37,674 nucleotides of DNA, taken from positions 1 through 37,674 of the forward strand of contig CANQJC010000021.1 of assembly GCA_947624165.1 (NCBI GenBank), in the 5' to 3' direction. The notes beneath the pieces were generated by a model. That model was not told where the DNA came from. It was given only the letters and a program-made list of their open reading frames with translations, and ran no database searches. Made by a program: the position numbers and the translations under genes. Origin of the DNA: an uncultured Clostridia bacterium. Its GTDB lineage: Bacteria; Bacillota; Clostridia; UBA1381. This document shows, one piece after another, positions 15,019 to 23,052 of the stretch (the stretch's first letter is position 1; every line of letters starts with the position of its first letter).

Positions 15019-15048
15019 ACGAAACCCACAAGATATTGTGGGTTTCGT
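15019..15048. repeat. 13-bp perfect inverted repeat after ruvC
   Basis: ACGAAACCCACAA (15019-15031) and TTGTGGGTTTCGT (15036-15048) flank a GATA loop. The strong stem could end ruvC transcripts, but what follows is AACAATAATG, not a T-tract. Factor-assisted termination, RNA 3'-end protection or protein binding are open alternatives. Confidence 0.5.
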
Positions 15049-15062
15049 AACAATAATGTAAC
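15046..15062 (+). promoter_or_regulatory. Phased TGTAAC-like hexamer pair downstream of ruvC
   Basis: CGTAAC (15046) and TGTAAC (15057) start 11 bases apart with a five-base spacer, like the array upstream of nrdD. It lies about 165 bases upstream of the ruvA -35, so a role there is uncertain. Confidence 0.35.
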
Positions 15063-15198
15063 AATTATGAAAAATTACTGAAATATAAGAATTTTGTTAA
15101 TTATGTATTATTGATTTATAAATTTTATGTATATATTTATCTATTTTCAACATATAAAATTCTGTTTTCTTAAAAAAATATTTAAAACTGCAAATAAA

Positions 15199-15215
15199 AT
15201 TAACAATTTTGTAAC
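15199..15215 (+). promoter_or_regulatory. Phased hexamer pair directly upstream of the ruvA promoter
   Basis: ATTAAC (15199) and TGTAAC (15210) start 11 bases apart and end 10 bases before the ruvA -35. The second matches TGTWAH; the first has two mismatches but matches the TTAACA form recognised by Bacillus PhoP in another register. The regulator is inferred only. Confidence 0.35.
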
Positions 15216-15225
15216 AATTGTAGGG

Positions 15226-15254
15226 TTGACATAATTGTAATATTATTGTATTAT
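15226..15254 (+). promoter_or_regulatory. Promoter of ruvAB
   Basis: A perfect TTGACA (15226-15231), a 17-base spacer and TATTAT (15249-15254), giving a very short leader before the ruvA start codon. The 14993-15274 gap otherwise holds AT-rich DNA, a 13-bp inverted repeat and two hexamer pairs. Confidence 0.8.
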
Positions 15255-15274
15255 AGACGCAGAGGTTGATGCAA

Positions 15275-15859
15275 ATGTATTATTACATAAAAGGAACTCT
15301 TGCTCATAAGGGCGACGGTTTTCTGGTTATCGACGCAAGCGGAGTAGGCTATATGATCTACACGTCGCTTCATTCGATAACGTGCTGCGGGGACGTCGGC
15401 GACGAAATCACGATGTATACGTACCTGCACGTCCGCGAGGACGTTATGGACTTGTTCGGCTTTGCAACGAATGAGGAAAGAGCGATGTTTTTAAAGCTCA
15501 TAAGCGTGTCGGGCGTCGGACCCAAAGCCGCGCTTGCCATGCTTTCCGTAACAACTCCCGCAAAGCTTGCTGCGGCGGTCGTCACGGGAGATGAAAAGGT
15601 GCTTACAAAGGCGTCGGGCGTCGGAGCGAAAATGGCGCAGAGGGTGATCCTCGAGCTTAAGGATAAGATAGATACGGATGAGCTTGACCTCGAAACCGAC
15701 GATGCTCCCGAAGCTATCAGCGACGCGGGCGCGGAAGCGGTGAGCGCGTTGATCGTACTCGGATACAGCCCGGGCGAAGCACGCGCGGCTGTCGGAAAAG
15801 CGGGCGCGGGACAAAGCGTCGAGGAAATAATAAAGAAAGCTCTGGCAAATCTTTTGTAA
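15275..15859 (+). CDS. ruvA: Holliday junction DNA helicase subunit RuvA
   Basis: It binds four-way junctions and loads RuvB for branch migration. The start at 15275 (MYYYIKGTLAHKG) fits the family and lies nine bases after AGAGG; ATG 15269 is too close to that site. The 194 residues show the OB-fold N-terminus, helix-hairpin-helix signatures LISVSGVGPKAALAML and ASGVGAKMAQRVILELKDK, and a C-terminal domain (EAVSALIVLGYSPGEARAAV) that contacts RuvB. It is followed 12 bases later by ruvB. Confidence 0.96.
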   Translation: MYYYIKGTLAHKGDGFLVIDASGVGYMIYTSLHSITCCGDVGDEITMYTYLHVREDVMDLFGFATNEERAMFLKLISVSGVGPKAALAMLSVTTPAKLAAAVVTGDEKVLTKASGVGAKMAQRVILELKDKIDTDELDLETDDAPEAISDAGAEAVSALIVLGYSPGEARAAVGKAGAGQSVEEIIKKALANLL

Positions 15860-15871
15860 TGTGGGAGGAAT

Positions 15872-16885
15872 ATGTCTTTGTTTGATGAAGATGAACGAAT
15901 CGTCACAAGCGATTTTATAAACGAGGACGCGGAGATCGAATACGGATTAAGACCGAGAACGCTTTCCGAATATATCGGGCAGAAAAAAGCAAAGGACAAT
16001 CTTGAGGTATACATAAAAGCGGCTCTTGAGCGTCACGAGGCTTTGGATCATGTTTTGCTCTACGGTCCTCCGGGACTTGGCAAAACGACACTCGCGGGCA
16101 TTATCGCGAACGAGATGGGCGTGAATATAAGAATCACGTCGGGTCCGGCTATCGAAAAGGCGGGCGATCTCGCCGCGATACTCACGAACCTTTCCGAGCA
16201 TGACATACTGTTTATTGACGAGATACACCGTATGTCGAGAACGGTTGAGGAAATTCTCTATCCCGCGATGGAGGATTATGCTCTCGATATTATTATCGGA
16301 AAAGGTCCCGCCGCGAAATCCATAAGAATCGATTTGCCGAAATTCACGCTCATCGGAGCGACGACGCGCGCGGGATTGCTGACGGCTCCGCTGCGAGACA
16401 GATTCGGAGTGATAAGCAGACTTGAGATGTACAGCGTCGACGAAATAAAGCAGATAGTAATGCGAAGCGCGTCGCTGCTGGATGTTGAGATCGACGAGGA
16501 GGGTGCCGCGGAGATAGCGTCGCGCTCAAGAGGAACTCCGAGAATAGCAAACAGGTTTTTAAAGCGAGTGAGGGATTTCGCACAGGTCAAACACGACGGA
16601 GTAATTACATACGAGGTTGCCGCCGCCGCGCTCAAAAGCATGGAAGTGGACGAACTTGGTCTTGACGAGATCGACGCGAGAGTAATAAAGACGATGATAG
16701 AGAATTTCGGCGGAGGTCCCGTCGGACTTGACACAATAGCGGCGACGATCGGAGAGGAATCAAACACGATCGAGGACGTGTACGAACCGTATCTTCTCCA
16801 GCTCGGTTTTATATCGAGAACACCGCGCGGCAGGATAGCCACAAAATTAGCTTACGATCATTTTGAAATACCGTTTTCGGAATGA
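15872..16885 (+). CDS. ruvB: Holliday junction branch-migration ATPase RuvB
   Basis: A hexameric AAA+ motor that drives branch migration with RuvA. The 337 residues include [12 protein letters not shown], Walker [10 protein letters not shown], Walker B LFIDEIHR, the sensor/arginine-finger region APLRDRFG, and a C-terminal winged helix ending [21 protein letters not shown] precedes the ATG at good spacing. The next gene starts about 40 bases later without a visible new promoter. Confidence 0.97.
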   Translation: MSLFDEDERIVTSDFINEDAEIEYGLRPRTLSEYIGQKKAKDNLEVYIKAALERHEALDHVLLYGPPGLGKTTLAGIIANEMGVNIRITSGPAIEKAGDLAAILTNLSEHDILFIDEIHRMSRTVEEILYPAMEDYALDIIIGKGPAAKSIRIDLPKFTLIGATTRAGLLTAPLRDRFGVISRLEMYSVDEIKQIVMRSASLLDVEIDEEGAAEIASRSRGTPRIANRFLKRVRDFAQVKHDGVITYEVAAAALKSMEVDELGLDEIDARVIKTMIENFGGGPVGLDTIAATIGEESNTIEDVYEPYLLQLGFISRTPRGRIATKLAYDHFEIPFSE

Positions 16886-16923
16886 TTTGCATATGTATTA
16901 GGATAAAAGGAGTGATGTGCAAA

Positions 16924-18498
16924 ATGAGAAAGTTGAGCGTATCGATCATATCGGTTCTGATTTTTCTTTTTTGCGGCGTAACGATCGCATCGGCTGAAAG
17001 CATGATGCTCGAATATGACGGAGGAACGCACGAATATAACGGAGCGGTTTACGCGCTTGTCGTAAACAACCAGCTTATCGATCCTCCTCTGTCGCCGATA
17101 ATTTTTAACGACAGGGCTCTTGTGCCGGTCAGAGAAATATTCGAAGAGGTAGGCGCGACGGTCAATTATATCAGCGATACTCAGACGGTAGAGGTCATCG
17201 ACGGCGATTCTTACGTCGAAATGAAAATCAACGATAATGTGGCGTACATAAACGGCGATAAAACCAATATTCCCGACAATGTTGTGCCGAAGCTTATTTC
17301 TAAGGTCGGAGGAGAAACAAAAACAATGGTGCCTGTGAGATTTATCAGCGAAAACATAGGTCTTGACGTTGAGTTTGATCAGCAGGACGGCGCGATCCTT
17401 ATCGATTCCGACGGATATACGGTCGCGGAGCAGCAATCCTACGACGAGCCGGCATACGAGGAGGAATCGGCGGAGGAAGATGTTTATGAAGAACCGAATG
17501 TGATTCCCTATGTGACCGACGTATCTTACGAAGCATTGAGCGATAATGAAGTAAAGGTCACGATCGAAACCGATTCGCCGATAGACGGATACACGTTTTT
17601 CCGTCTCACATCGCCGGAAAGAGCGGTAGTGGACATTTCGGGAGCGCGTCTGTATGGGCTTGACGATATCATAAAAGCGTACGAAGGAGGAATAACGACC
17701 ATACGGCTTGGCGATAACGCCGAAAGAGCGAGGGTCGTTATAGATTCGGAAAACATAATAAAGGATTATAATGCGGAAAAGACTGCGGAAAACAAGATAG
17801 AAGTGACTGTCGTGACGAAAAGCGCGCCCGCGCCTGTCGTAACGCAGCAGAATAACGCGGCGGCAGTCCCGCAGAATAATACGGCTGCGCAGCCGTCTTA
17901 CTCGGCTCACGAATCGTCCGAAAAGCTGATCGTACTTGACGCGGGACACGGAGGAAGCGATTCCGGCGCGGTAGGTTATCTTAACGGTAATATGGTGCTT
18001 GAAAAAACGCTTACTCTCCAAATCACCAACAAGGTAAAAGCGATCCTTGAAAACGCCGGATATACCGTTTCCATGACGCGTACCGGCGATACGCTCCCGT
18101 CGCTTACGGAACGTCCGGCGCAAGCCAACGCTGAAAACGCCGCGCTGTTCGTAAGCATACATATCAATTCTGCGGAACCGAGCGAAGCGAACGGTACCGA
18201 GGTGTTCTACGCAAGCGAAAACAACGGGGACGCTTACGGCGTAACGAGCAGTCAGCTTGCTAAAAATATTCTCGACAGAATGATTTATTATATAGGATCG
18301 ACAAACAGGGGCGTTAAGTGCGAGGAGCACGCCGTCACAAGACGCTGCAATATGCCCGCGTCGCTTGCCGAGGTAGGCTTTATAACGAATCCGACCGAGG
18401 TATACAACATGACTACGGACGCGTATCAGCAAAAAGCCGCTCAGGGTATAGCGGAAGGCATAATTATGACGTTGGAAGATATCAATATCCCTAATTAA
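16924..18498 (+). CDS. N-acetylmuramoyl-L-alanine amidase with AMIN and copper-amine-oxidase-like domains
   Basis: An exported cell-wall hydrolase that cleaves the amide between MurNAc and the peptide stem. From the ATG at 16924 (MRKLSVSIISVLIFLFCGVTIASA, a signal peptide) it has 524 residues. Domains in order are a copper-amine-oxidase-like N-terminal pair (LVPVREIFEEVGATV and MVPVRFISENIGLDV), an acidic linker, an AMIN domain (YVTDVSYEALSDNEVKVTI), a Gln/Asn/Ala/Pro-rich linker, and the zinc amidase domain with DAGHGG, LEKTL, SIHINS and AEVGF providing the ligand and catalytic residues. The upstream in-frame ATG at 16882 overlaps ruvB, lacks a ribosome binding site and would bury the signal peptide. 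Possible roles are cell separation or sporulation. Confidence 0.92.
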   Translation: MRKLSVSIISVLIFLFCGVTIASAESMMLEYDGGTHEYNGAVYALVVNNQLIDPPLSPIIFNDRALVPVREIFEEVGATVNYISDTQTVEVIDGDSYVEMKINDNVAYINGDKTNIPDNVVPKLISKVGGETKTMVPVRFISENIGLDVEFDQQDGAILIDSDGYTVAEQQSYDEPAYEEESAEEDVYEEPNVIPYVTDVSYEALSDNEVKVTIETDSPIDGYTFFRLTSPERAVVDISGARLYGLDDIIKAYEGGITTIRLGDNAERARVVIDSENIIKDYNAEKTAENKIEVTVVTKSAPAPVVTQQNNAAAVPQNNTAAQPSYSAHESSEKLIVLDAGHGGSDSGAVGYLNGNMVLEKTLTLQITNKVKAILENAGYTVSMTRTGDTLPSLTERPAQANAENAALFVSIHINSAEPSEANGTEVFYASENNGDAYGVTSSQLAKNILDRMIYYIGSTNRGVKCEEHAVTRRCNMPASLAEVGFITNPTEVYNMTTDAYQQKAAQGIAEGIIMTLEDINIPN

Positions 18499-18503
18499 GT
18501 TTG

Positions 18504-18545
18504 AACAGGATCGCTGCGAAATATCGCGGCGGTTCTGTTTTTTTT
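18504..18545 (+). terminator. Intrinsic terminator after the amidase gene
   Basis: An approximately 15-bp RNA stem starting AACAGGATCGC, with a few G-U pairs, closes around AAATAT and runs directly into eight or more T. Confidence 0.85.
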
Positions 18546-18546
18546 G

Positions 18547-18575
18547 TTGCCATTATAAACTGTTTGTGATAAAAT
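18547..18575 (+). promoter_or_regulatory. Upstream promoter (P1) of queA-tgt
   Basis: TTGCCA (18547-18552), a 17-base spacer and TAAAAT (18570-18575). Its predicted start coincides with the first base of a perfect 7-bp hairpin. Confidence 0.5.
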
Positions 18576-18581
18576 CAAAGT

Positions 18582-18599
18582 ACGGGTGCTTACACCCGT
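18582..18599 (+). promoter_or_regulatory. Hairpin between two queA promoters
   Basis: ACGGGTG (18582-18588) and CACCCGT (18593-18599) pair across CTTA. The hairpin sits at the predicted 5' end of the P1 transcript and one base before the -35 of P2, so it may protect RNA or act as an operator. Confidence 0.45.
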
Positions 18600-18600
18600 C

Positions 18601-18629
18601 TTGACAACGATGTTTGTCGAGTATACAAT
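18601..18629 (+). promoter_or_regulatory. Downstream promoter (P2) of queA-tgt
   Basis: A perfect TTGACA (18601-18606), a 17-base spacer and TACAAT (18624-18629), about 35 bases before the TTG start codon. Confidence 0.7.
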
Positions 18630-18663
18630 TAGTGTTAAAATAAACAAGAAGAGGTAGACAAAC

Positions 18664-19689
18664 TTGAAAAGAACTGATTTTTATTATGAGCTTCCTGAGG
18701 AGCTTATCGCTCAGGAGCCTTTAAAGGACAGAAGCTCGTCGCGGCTGATGATTCTTGACAAAAAAACGGGCGAAACGACCGATCGCCATTTTTATGATAT
18801 AGCGGACGAGATAAACGAGGGAGACGCACTGATACTGAACGATACGAGGGTACTTCCGGCGCGTTTGTACGGATATAAAAAAGATACGGGCGGCGCAATT
18901 GAATTTCTCCTGCTCAACAAACGCAGTCTCGACGTTTGGGAGGTTATTTTGAAACCCGGACGCAGAGCGAAGGAAGGCGCGAAATTCGTATTCGGAAACG
19001 GCGAGCTTGAAGCGGAGGTCCTTGAAATCGTAAACGACGGAAACAGGCTCGTCAAATTTACTTACGACGGCGTGTTTGAAGATGTGCTTGACCGCTTGGG
19101 AGAGATGCCGCTGCCGCATTATATAACGAAAAAACTTGAGGATAAGGAACGCTACCAGACTGTTTACGCGAAGAATCCGGGCAGCGCGGCCGCGCCGACC
19201 GCCGGACTGCATTTTACGCCGGAGCTTATCGAAAAGATAAAGTCAAAGGGGATAAGGATAGGATATGTGACGCTTCATGTCGGTTTGGGAACGTTTCGCC
19301 CCGTTAAGACCGACGATATTCTCGAACATAAGATGCATTCGGAATTTTACGTACTTCCGCAGGAGACGGCTGATCTGGTAAACGAAACAAAGAAAAACGG
19401 CAAAAGAGTCGTATCGGTAGGAACCACGGCGACGCGCGTGCTTGAAACGGCGGGGCTGAGCGGACTGCCGCTTCGGGCGTCTTCGGGCTGGACGGATATA
19501 TTTATCTATCCGGGCAAGGAGTTTCATGTCATAGACGCTCTCATCACAAATTTTCATCTGCCGGAATCGACGCTTATCATGCTTGTGAGCGCGCTTGCGG
19601 GACGTGAAAATACGCTTGCCGCGTATGCGGAAGCGGTACGAAAGAAATATCGTTTCTTCAGTTTCGGAGACGCTATGTTCATAAGATAA
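18664..19689 (+). CDS. queA: S-adenosylmethionine:tRNA ribosyltransferase-isomerase
   Basis: It transfers and isomerises the ribosyl part of S-adenosylmethionine onto preQ1-modified tRNA, giving epoxyqueuosine. The 341-residue protein begins [19 protein letters not shown], the conserved QueA start, and contains [36 protein letters not shown] and [17 protein letters not shown]. The start is a TTG with AGAGG about ten bases upstream; no ATG is available nearby. tgt follows 13 bases later, so the two queuosine genes share an operon. Confidence 0.96.
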   Translation: MKRTDFYYELPEELIAQEPLKDRSSSRLMILDKKTGETTDRHFYDIADEINEGDALILNDTRVLPARLYGYKKDTGGAIEFLLLNKRSLDVWEVILKPGRRAKEGAKFVFGNGELEAEVLEIVNDGNRLVKFTYDGVFEDVLDRLGEMPLPHYITKKLEDKERYQTVYAKNPGSAAAPTAGLHFTPELIEKIKSKGIRIGYVTLHVGLGTFRPVKTDDILEHKMHSEFYVLPQETADLVNETKKNGKRVVSVGTTATRVLETAGLSGLPLRASSGWTDIFIYPGKEFHVIDALITNFHLPESTLIMLVSALAGRENTLAAYAEAVRKKYRFFSFGDAMFIR

Positions 19690-19702
19690 GGAGAAAATAA
19701 TT

Positions 19703-20839
19703 ATGTTTAAAATACTCCATACAAACGGATCGGCTCGCCGCGGTGAGTTTCATACCGTACACGGAACGGTACAGACGCCCGTTTTCCAGAACGTGGGTAC
19801 GCTGGCGGCGATAAAGGGAGCGTTAAGCTCGTATGATTTGAAGCAACTCGGCTGTCAGATAGAATTGTCAAATACTTATCATCTTCATCTGCGTCCAGGC
19901 GACGAGGTCATAAAAAAGATGGGCGGAGTTCGCAGGTTTATGAACTGGGACGGACCTATTCTGACCGACAGCGGCGGCTTTCAGGTGTTTTCACTCGCCA
20001 AGCTGCGGAAAATAACCGAAGAGGGCGTAAGCTTCAGCTCGCATATAGACGGACGCAGAATATTTATGGGTCCCGAGGAAAGCATGAGGATACAGTCAAA
20101 TCTTGGTTCGACGATCGCCATGGCGTTCGACGAGTGTGTGGAAAATCCCGCACCGTATGAATATGTGAAAAATTCGAGCGAAAGGACGTGCCGCTGGCTT
20201 GTACGCTGTAAAACCGAGATGGAAAGACTTAATTCGCTTGAAGATACGATAAACAAGGAACAGATGCTTTTCGGAATAAACCAGGGCGGCACATACGACG
20301 ATTTGCGTATAGAAAGCATGAAACGTATTGCCGAGCTCGATTTGCCGGGCTACGCGATAGGCGGGCTTGCCGTCGGGGAGCCGCAGGAAGAGATGTATCA
20401 CATTCTTGACGTGACTCTGCCTTACGCGCCCTATGACAAGCCGAGATATTTGATGGGCGTCGGAACGCCGTCGAATATAATAGAAGCCGTCGCGCGCGGC
20501 ATTGATTTCTTTGACTGCGTAATGCCGTCGCGTAATGCGAGACACGGCTTTATTTTCACAAGCAAGGGTACAATGAATATGCGTAATCTCAAGTATGAGC
20601 TTGACGACAGACCGATAGACGAAAGCTGCGGCTGCCCGACGTGCCGCAGGTATTCGAGAGCATATATACGTCACTTGTTTAAGGCTGAGGAAATGCTCGC
20701 GATGCGGCTTTCCGTGATCCATAATCTATATTTTTACAACAACCTTATGAGTGAGATCCGTTCGGCGATAGAGGAGGATCGTTTTGAGGATTTTAGACGG
20801 GAGAACGCGCGTAAATTGTCGGAGCGCGTCGACGATTAA
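19703..20839 (+). CDS. tgt: Queuine tRNA-ribosyltransferase
   Basis: It exchanges guanine 34 for preQ1 in tRNAs with a GUN anticodon. The 378 residues include NTYHLHLRPG, the catalytic-site stretch LTDSGGFQVFSLAKL, GGLAVGE, the second catalytic segment GIDFFDCVMPSRNARHG, and a zinc site CGCPTCRRYSRAYIRHLF. ATAAGGAG lies before the ATG. Together with queA it forms the late queuosine pathway; preQ1 synthesis genes are not in the window. Confidence 0.97.
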   Translation: MFKILHTNGSARRGEFHTVHGTVQTPVFQNVGTLAAIKGALSSYDLKQLGCQIELSNTYHLHLRPGDEVIKKMGGVRRFMNWDGPILTDSGGFQVFSLAKLRKITEEGVSFSSHIDGRRIFMGPEESMRIQSNLGSTIAMAFDECVENPAPYEYVKNSSERTCRWLVRCKTEMERLNSLEDTINKEQMLFGINQGGTYDDLRIESMKRIAELDLPGYAIGGLAVGEPQEEMYHILDVTLPYAPYDKPRYLMGVGTPSNIIEAVARGIDFFDCVMPSRNARHGFIFTSKGTMNMRNLKYELDDRPIDESCGCPTCRRYSRAYIRHLFKAEEMLAMRLSVIHNLYFYNNLMSEIRSAIEEDRFEDFRRENARKLSERVDD

Positions 20840-20864
20840 AAAAAGCGGGATATAATTCACGTTA

Positions 20865-20878
20865 TATGAATATTCATA
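20865..20878. promoter_or_regulatory. Perfect palindrome upstream of the pyrH promoter
   Basis: TATGAATATTCATA is a perfect 14-bp palindrome ending two bases before the pyrH -35. It contains TGAAT/ATTCA halves like an ARG box but without the normal four-base gap, so it is not called one. Confidence 0.3.
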
Positions 20879-20879
20879 G

Positions 20880-20908
20880 TTGCAATTTCAGGAAAAATAA
20901 TGTATAAT
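20880..20908 (+). promoter_or_regulatory. Promoter of the pyrH-frr cluster
   Basis: TTGCAA (20880-20885), a 17-base spacer and a perfect TATAAT (20903-20908), 32 bases before the pyrH start codon. Confidence 0.8.
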
Positions 20909-20940
20909 TAAAATAGTCAAAATTGAAGGAGGATGTTGCT

Positions 20941-21660
20941 ATGAAAGCTAAGTACAAAAGAGTGCTTTTGAAAATAAGCGGCGAGGCACTTGCGGGACCG
21001 AACGGCTTCGGACTTGACGAAGGTACGCTTGAGCGCATAAGCGAAAATGTAAAGAAAATAGTCGATATGGGCGTTCAGGTATCGATAGTCGTCGGCGGCG
21101 GCAATATTTGGCGCGGCAGAAGCAGCGAAAACATGGACAGAACGCGCGCCGACCATATGGGAATGCTTGCCACCGCAATAAACGCGCTCGCGCTTTGCAG
21201 CGCGCTCGAAAATTTCGACGTGCCGACAAGAGTGCAGACGGCGATAGAAATGCGTCAGGTCGCCGAGCCTTATATACGAGGTAAAGCGGAGAGACATCTC
21301 GAAAAGGGCAGAGTGGTAATTTTCGGATGCGGAACGGGAAACCCGTTTATGTCCACCGATACCGCCGCCGCTCTCAGAGCCGTTGAGACGGACGCGGACG
21401 TAATTCTCCTCGCAAAGAAGGTGGACGCCGTATACGACAGCGACCCGAACATAAACCCCGACGCGAAAAAGTACGATGTGCTTTCATTCAGCGATATCCT
21501 TTCGAAAAATCTCGGAGTTATGGATTCTACGGCGGCGTCCTTGTGCCGCGACAATAACGTGCCTATTCTCGTATTCGGTCTTAACGATCCCGCCAATATC
21601 GTCAGGGCGGTAAAGGGCGACAGAATAGGAACGCTTGTAAACAATAACGGAGAGCTTTAA
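20941..21660 (+). CDS. pyrH: Uridylate kinase (UMP kinase)
   Basis: It phosphorylates UMP to UDP in pyrimidine nucleotide synthesis. The 239-residue amino-acid-kinase-fold protein shows [12 protein letters not shown] near the start, [20 protein letters not shown] and the nucleotide-binding C-terminal part [10 protein letters not shown] and [18 protein letters not shown]. The ATG at 20941 has AAGGAGG nine bases upstream; the upstream TTG in frame would include that site in the coding region. It heads the usual pyrH-frr-uppS-cdsA series; tsf is not adjacent. Confidence 0.96.
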   Translation: MKAKYKRVLLKISGEALAGPNGFGLDEGTLERISENVKKIVDMGVQVSIVVGGGNIWRGRSSENMDRTRADHMGMLATAINALALCSALENFDVPTRVQTAIEMRQVAEPYIRGKAERHLEKGRVVIFGCGTGNPFMSTDTAAALRAVETDADVILLAKKVDAVYDSDPNINPDAKKYDVLSFSDILSKNLGVMDSTAASLCRDNNVPILVFGLNDPANIVRAVKGDRIGTLVNNNGEL

Positions 21661-21690
21661 TATTAAAATAAATATAAGGAGGACAATATT

Positions 21691-22242
21691 ATGGGTAAGT
21701 ATCCCGAAATCGAAGCAAAAATGGAAAAAAGAATAAACGGCTACGCAGCCGAACTGAAAACGATACGCGCGGGACGCGCGAACGCGTCGGTTCTCGATAA
21801 AGTTGCCATTGATTATTACGGCACGATGACCCCGATCGCACAAGTGGGAGCAATTTCGTCGCCGGAGCCGCGTCTGCTGGTGATCCAGCCGTGGGACGCG
21901 TCCGTATTAAAGGAGATTGAAAAGGCGATAAACGCTTCGGACGTCGGTATTGCACCTCAGAATGACGGTAAGGTCATACGTCTTAACTTCCCGCCCCTTA
22001 CGGAGGAAAGAAGAAAGGAGCTTGTTAAGACCGTCAAAAAATATACGGAGGAAGCGAAAGTGCAGATAAGAAACGCACGCCGCGACGCGCTCGAGGATTT
22101 CAAGAAGCAGAAGAAGAACGGCGACATGACCGAGGACGACGTAAAAAACGCCGAAAAGGATATTCAAAAGCTGACGGACAAGTATATCAAGGAAATAGAC
22201 GATATCTGCGCGTCAAAGGAAAAGGAAATATTAGAGGTATAA
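21691..22242 (+). CDS. frr: Ribosome recycling factor
   Basis: With EF-G it splits the post-termination ribosome. The 183 residues are the family length, with AELKTIRAGRANASVLDKVAIDYYG, PEPRLLVIQPWD, IRLNFPPLTEERRKELVK and the C-terminal helix EKDIQKLTDKYIKEIDDICASKEKEILEV. AAGGAGGA precedes the ATG at good spacing. Confidence 0.97.
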   Translation: MGKYPEIEAKMEKRINGYAAELKTIRAGRANASVLDKVAIDYYGTMTPIAQVGAISSPEPRLLVIQPWDASVLKEIEKAINASDVGIAPQNDGKVIRLNFPPLTEERRKELVKTVKKYTEEAKVQIRNARRDALEDFKKQKKNGDMTEDDVKNAEKDIQKLTDKYIKEIDDICASKEKEILEV

Positions 22243-22255
22243 TATAAATTTGTAT

Positions 22256-22274
22256 GGGCGGATATTATCCGCCC
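22256..22274 (+). promoter_or_regulatory. GC-rich palindrome between frr and uppS
   Basis: GGGCGGATA (22256-22264) and TATCCGCCC (22266-22274) are perfect inverted arms around one T. A TATAAT-like string (22238-22243) overlaps the frr stop but lacks a recognisable -35. No T-tract follows, so it may be an attenuating or processing hairpin within the operon. Confidence 0.4.
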
Positions 22275-22313
22275 TTGCACTTATTAAGGAATTTAATCGA
22301 AGAGGAAGAAGAC

Positions 22314-23051
22314 ATGCTCTTTAAACAAAAAAAGAAAAAAGAAATCGACATGCATAATCTTCCGCGTCACATAGGCGTTATAATGGACGGTAACGGACGC
22401 TGGGCAAAAAAACGCGGACTTCCGAGAAGCGCGGGACACAGCGCGGGCGCGGAAGCGTTAAAGAAAATAGTCACGGAAGCGAATGATCTCGGTGTGAAAT
22501 ATATAACGGTTTACGCCTTTTCGACGGAAAATTGGAAGCGTCCGAAGGAAGAAGTGGATTATCTCATGAATTTGCTTCTCAATTATCTCAAAAACGCCGA
22601 ACAGACGCTTTCCGGCGAGAACGTCGTCATACGCGCTATCGGCTCGCGCGCCGAGTTTTCCGAAGAGATTCGAGAACAGATAGTAAAGACGGAGGAATTT
22701 ACAAAAAACAATACAGGGATCGTAATGAACATCGCTCTTAATTACGGCGGACGCGAGGAAATCGCGACTGCGGCGAGAAGGATCGCCGAAATGACGCTCG
22801 ACGGTAAAATCAAGCCCGAGGATATAGACGATAAGCTTATCGGCGAAAATCTCTACACAGCTTCACAGCCCGACGTTGATTTACTGATACGGACGAGCGG
22901 AGAGCAGCGTTTGTCAAATTTCATGCTCTGGCAGGTGAGTTACGCGGAAATGTGGTTCACCGATAAGCTGTGGCCGGATTTTAAGCCTTCCGACCTTTGC
23001 GACGCTATTATTGATTTCCAGAACAGAGGAAGGAGATTTGGGGGAGTATAA
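22314..23051 (+). CDS. uppS: Isoprenyl transferase (undecaprenyl diphosphate synthase)
   Basis: It condenses isopentenyl diphosphate units in cis onto farnesyl diphosphate to build the undecaprenyl carrier for the cell wall. From the ATG at 22314 it has 245 residues, including HIGVIMDGNGRWAKKRGLPRSAGHSAG with the catalytic Asp and diphosphate-binding residues, YAFSTENWKRP, NIALNYGGREEI, DLLIRTSGEQRLSNFMLWQ and DFQNRGRRFGG. GAGGAAGAAG lies just before this ATG; an earlier in-frame ATG at 22254 would overlap a hairpin and has no site. cdsA starts right after the stop. Confidence 0.95.
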   Translation: MLFKQKKKKEIDMHNLPRHIGVIMDGNGRWAKKRGLPRSAGHSAGAEALKKIVTEANDLGVKYITVYAFSTENWKRPKEEVDYLMNLLLNYLKNAEQTLSGENVVIRAIGSRAEFSEEIREQIVKTEEFTKNNTGIVMNIALNYGGREEIATAARRIAEMTLDGKIKPEDIDDKLIGENLYTASQPDVDLLIRTSGEQRLSNFMLWQVSYAEMWFTDKLWPDFKPSDLCDAIIDFQNRGRRFGGV

Positions 23052-23052
23052 A

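Noticed and set aside
16858-18432. A 524-codon open frame on the minus strand opposite the amidase gene
   Set aside because: It mirrors the amidase coding frame, has an Arg/Tyr/Val/Ile-rich shadow composition, no ribosome binding site and no recognisable motif. Other long minus frames opposite nrdD, tgt, rseP and the M24 gene were rejected on the same grounds.
18490-18663. preQ1 riboswitch before queA
   Set aside because: Two promoters and a hairpin account for the region, and I saw no preQ1-type pseudoknot pattern. A covariance-model search would be needed to exclude it fully.
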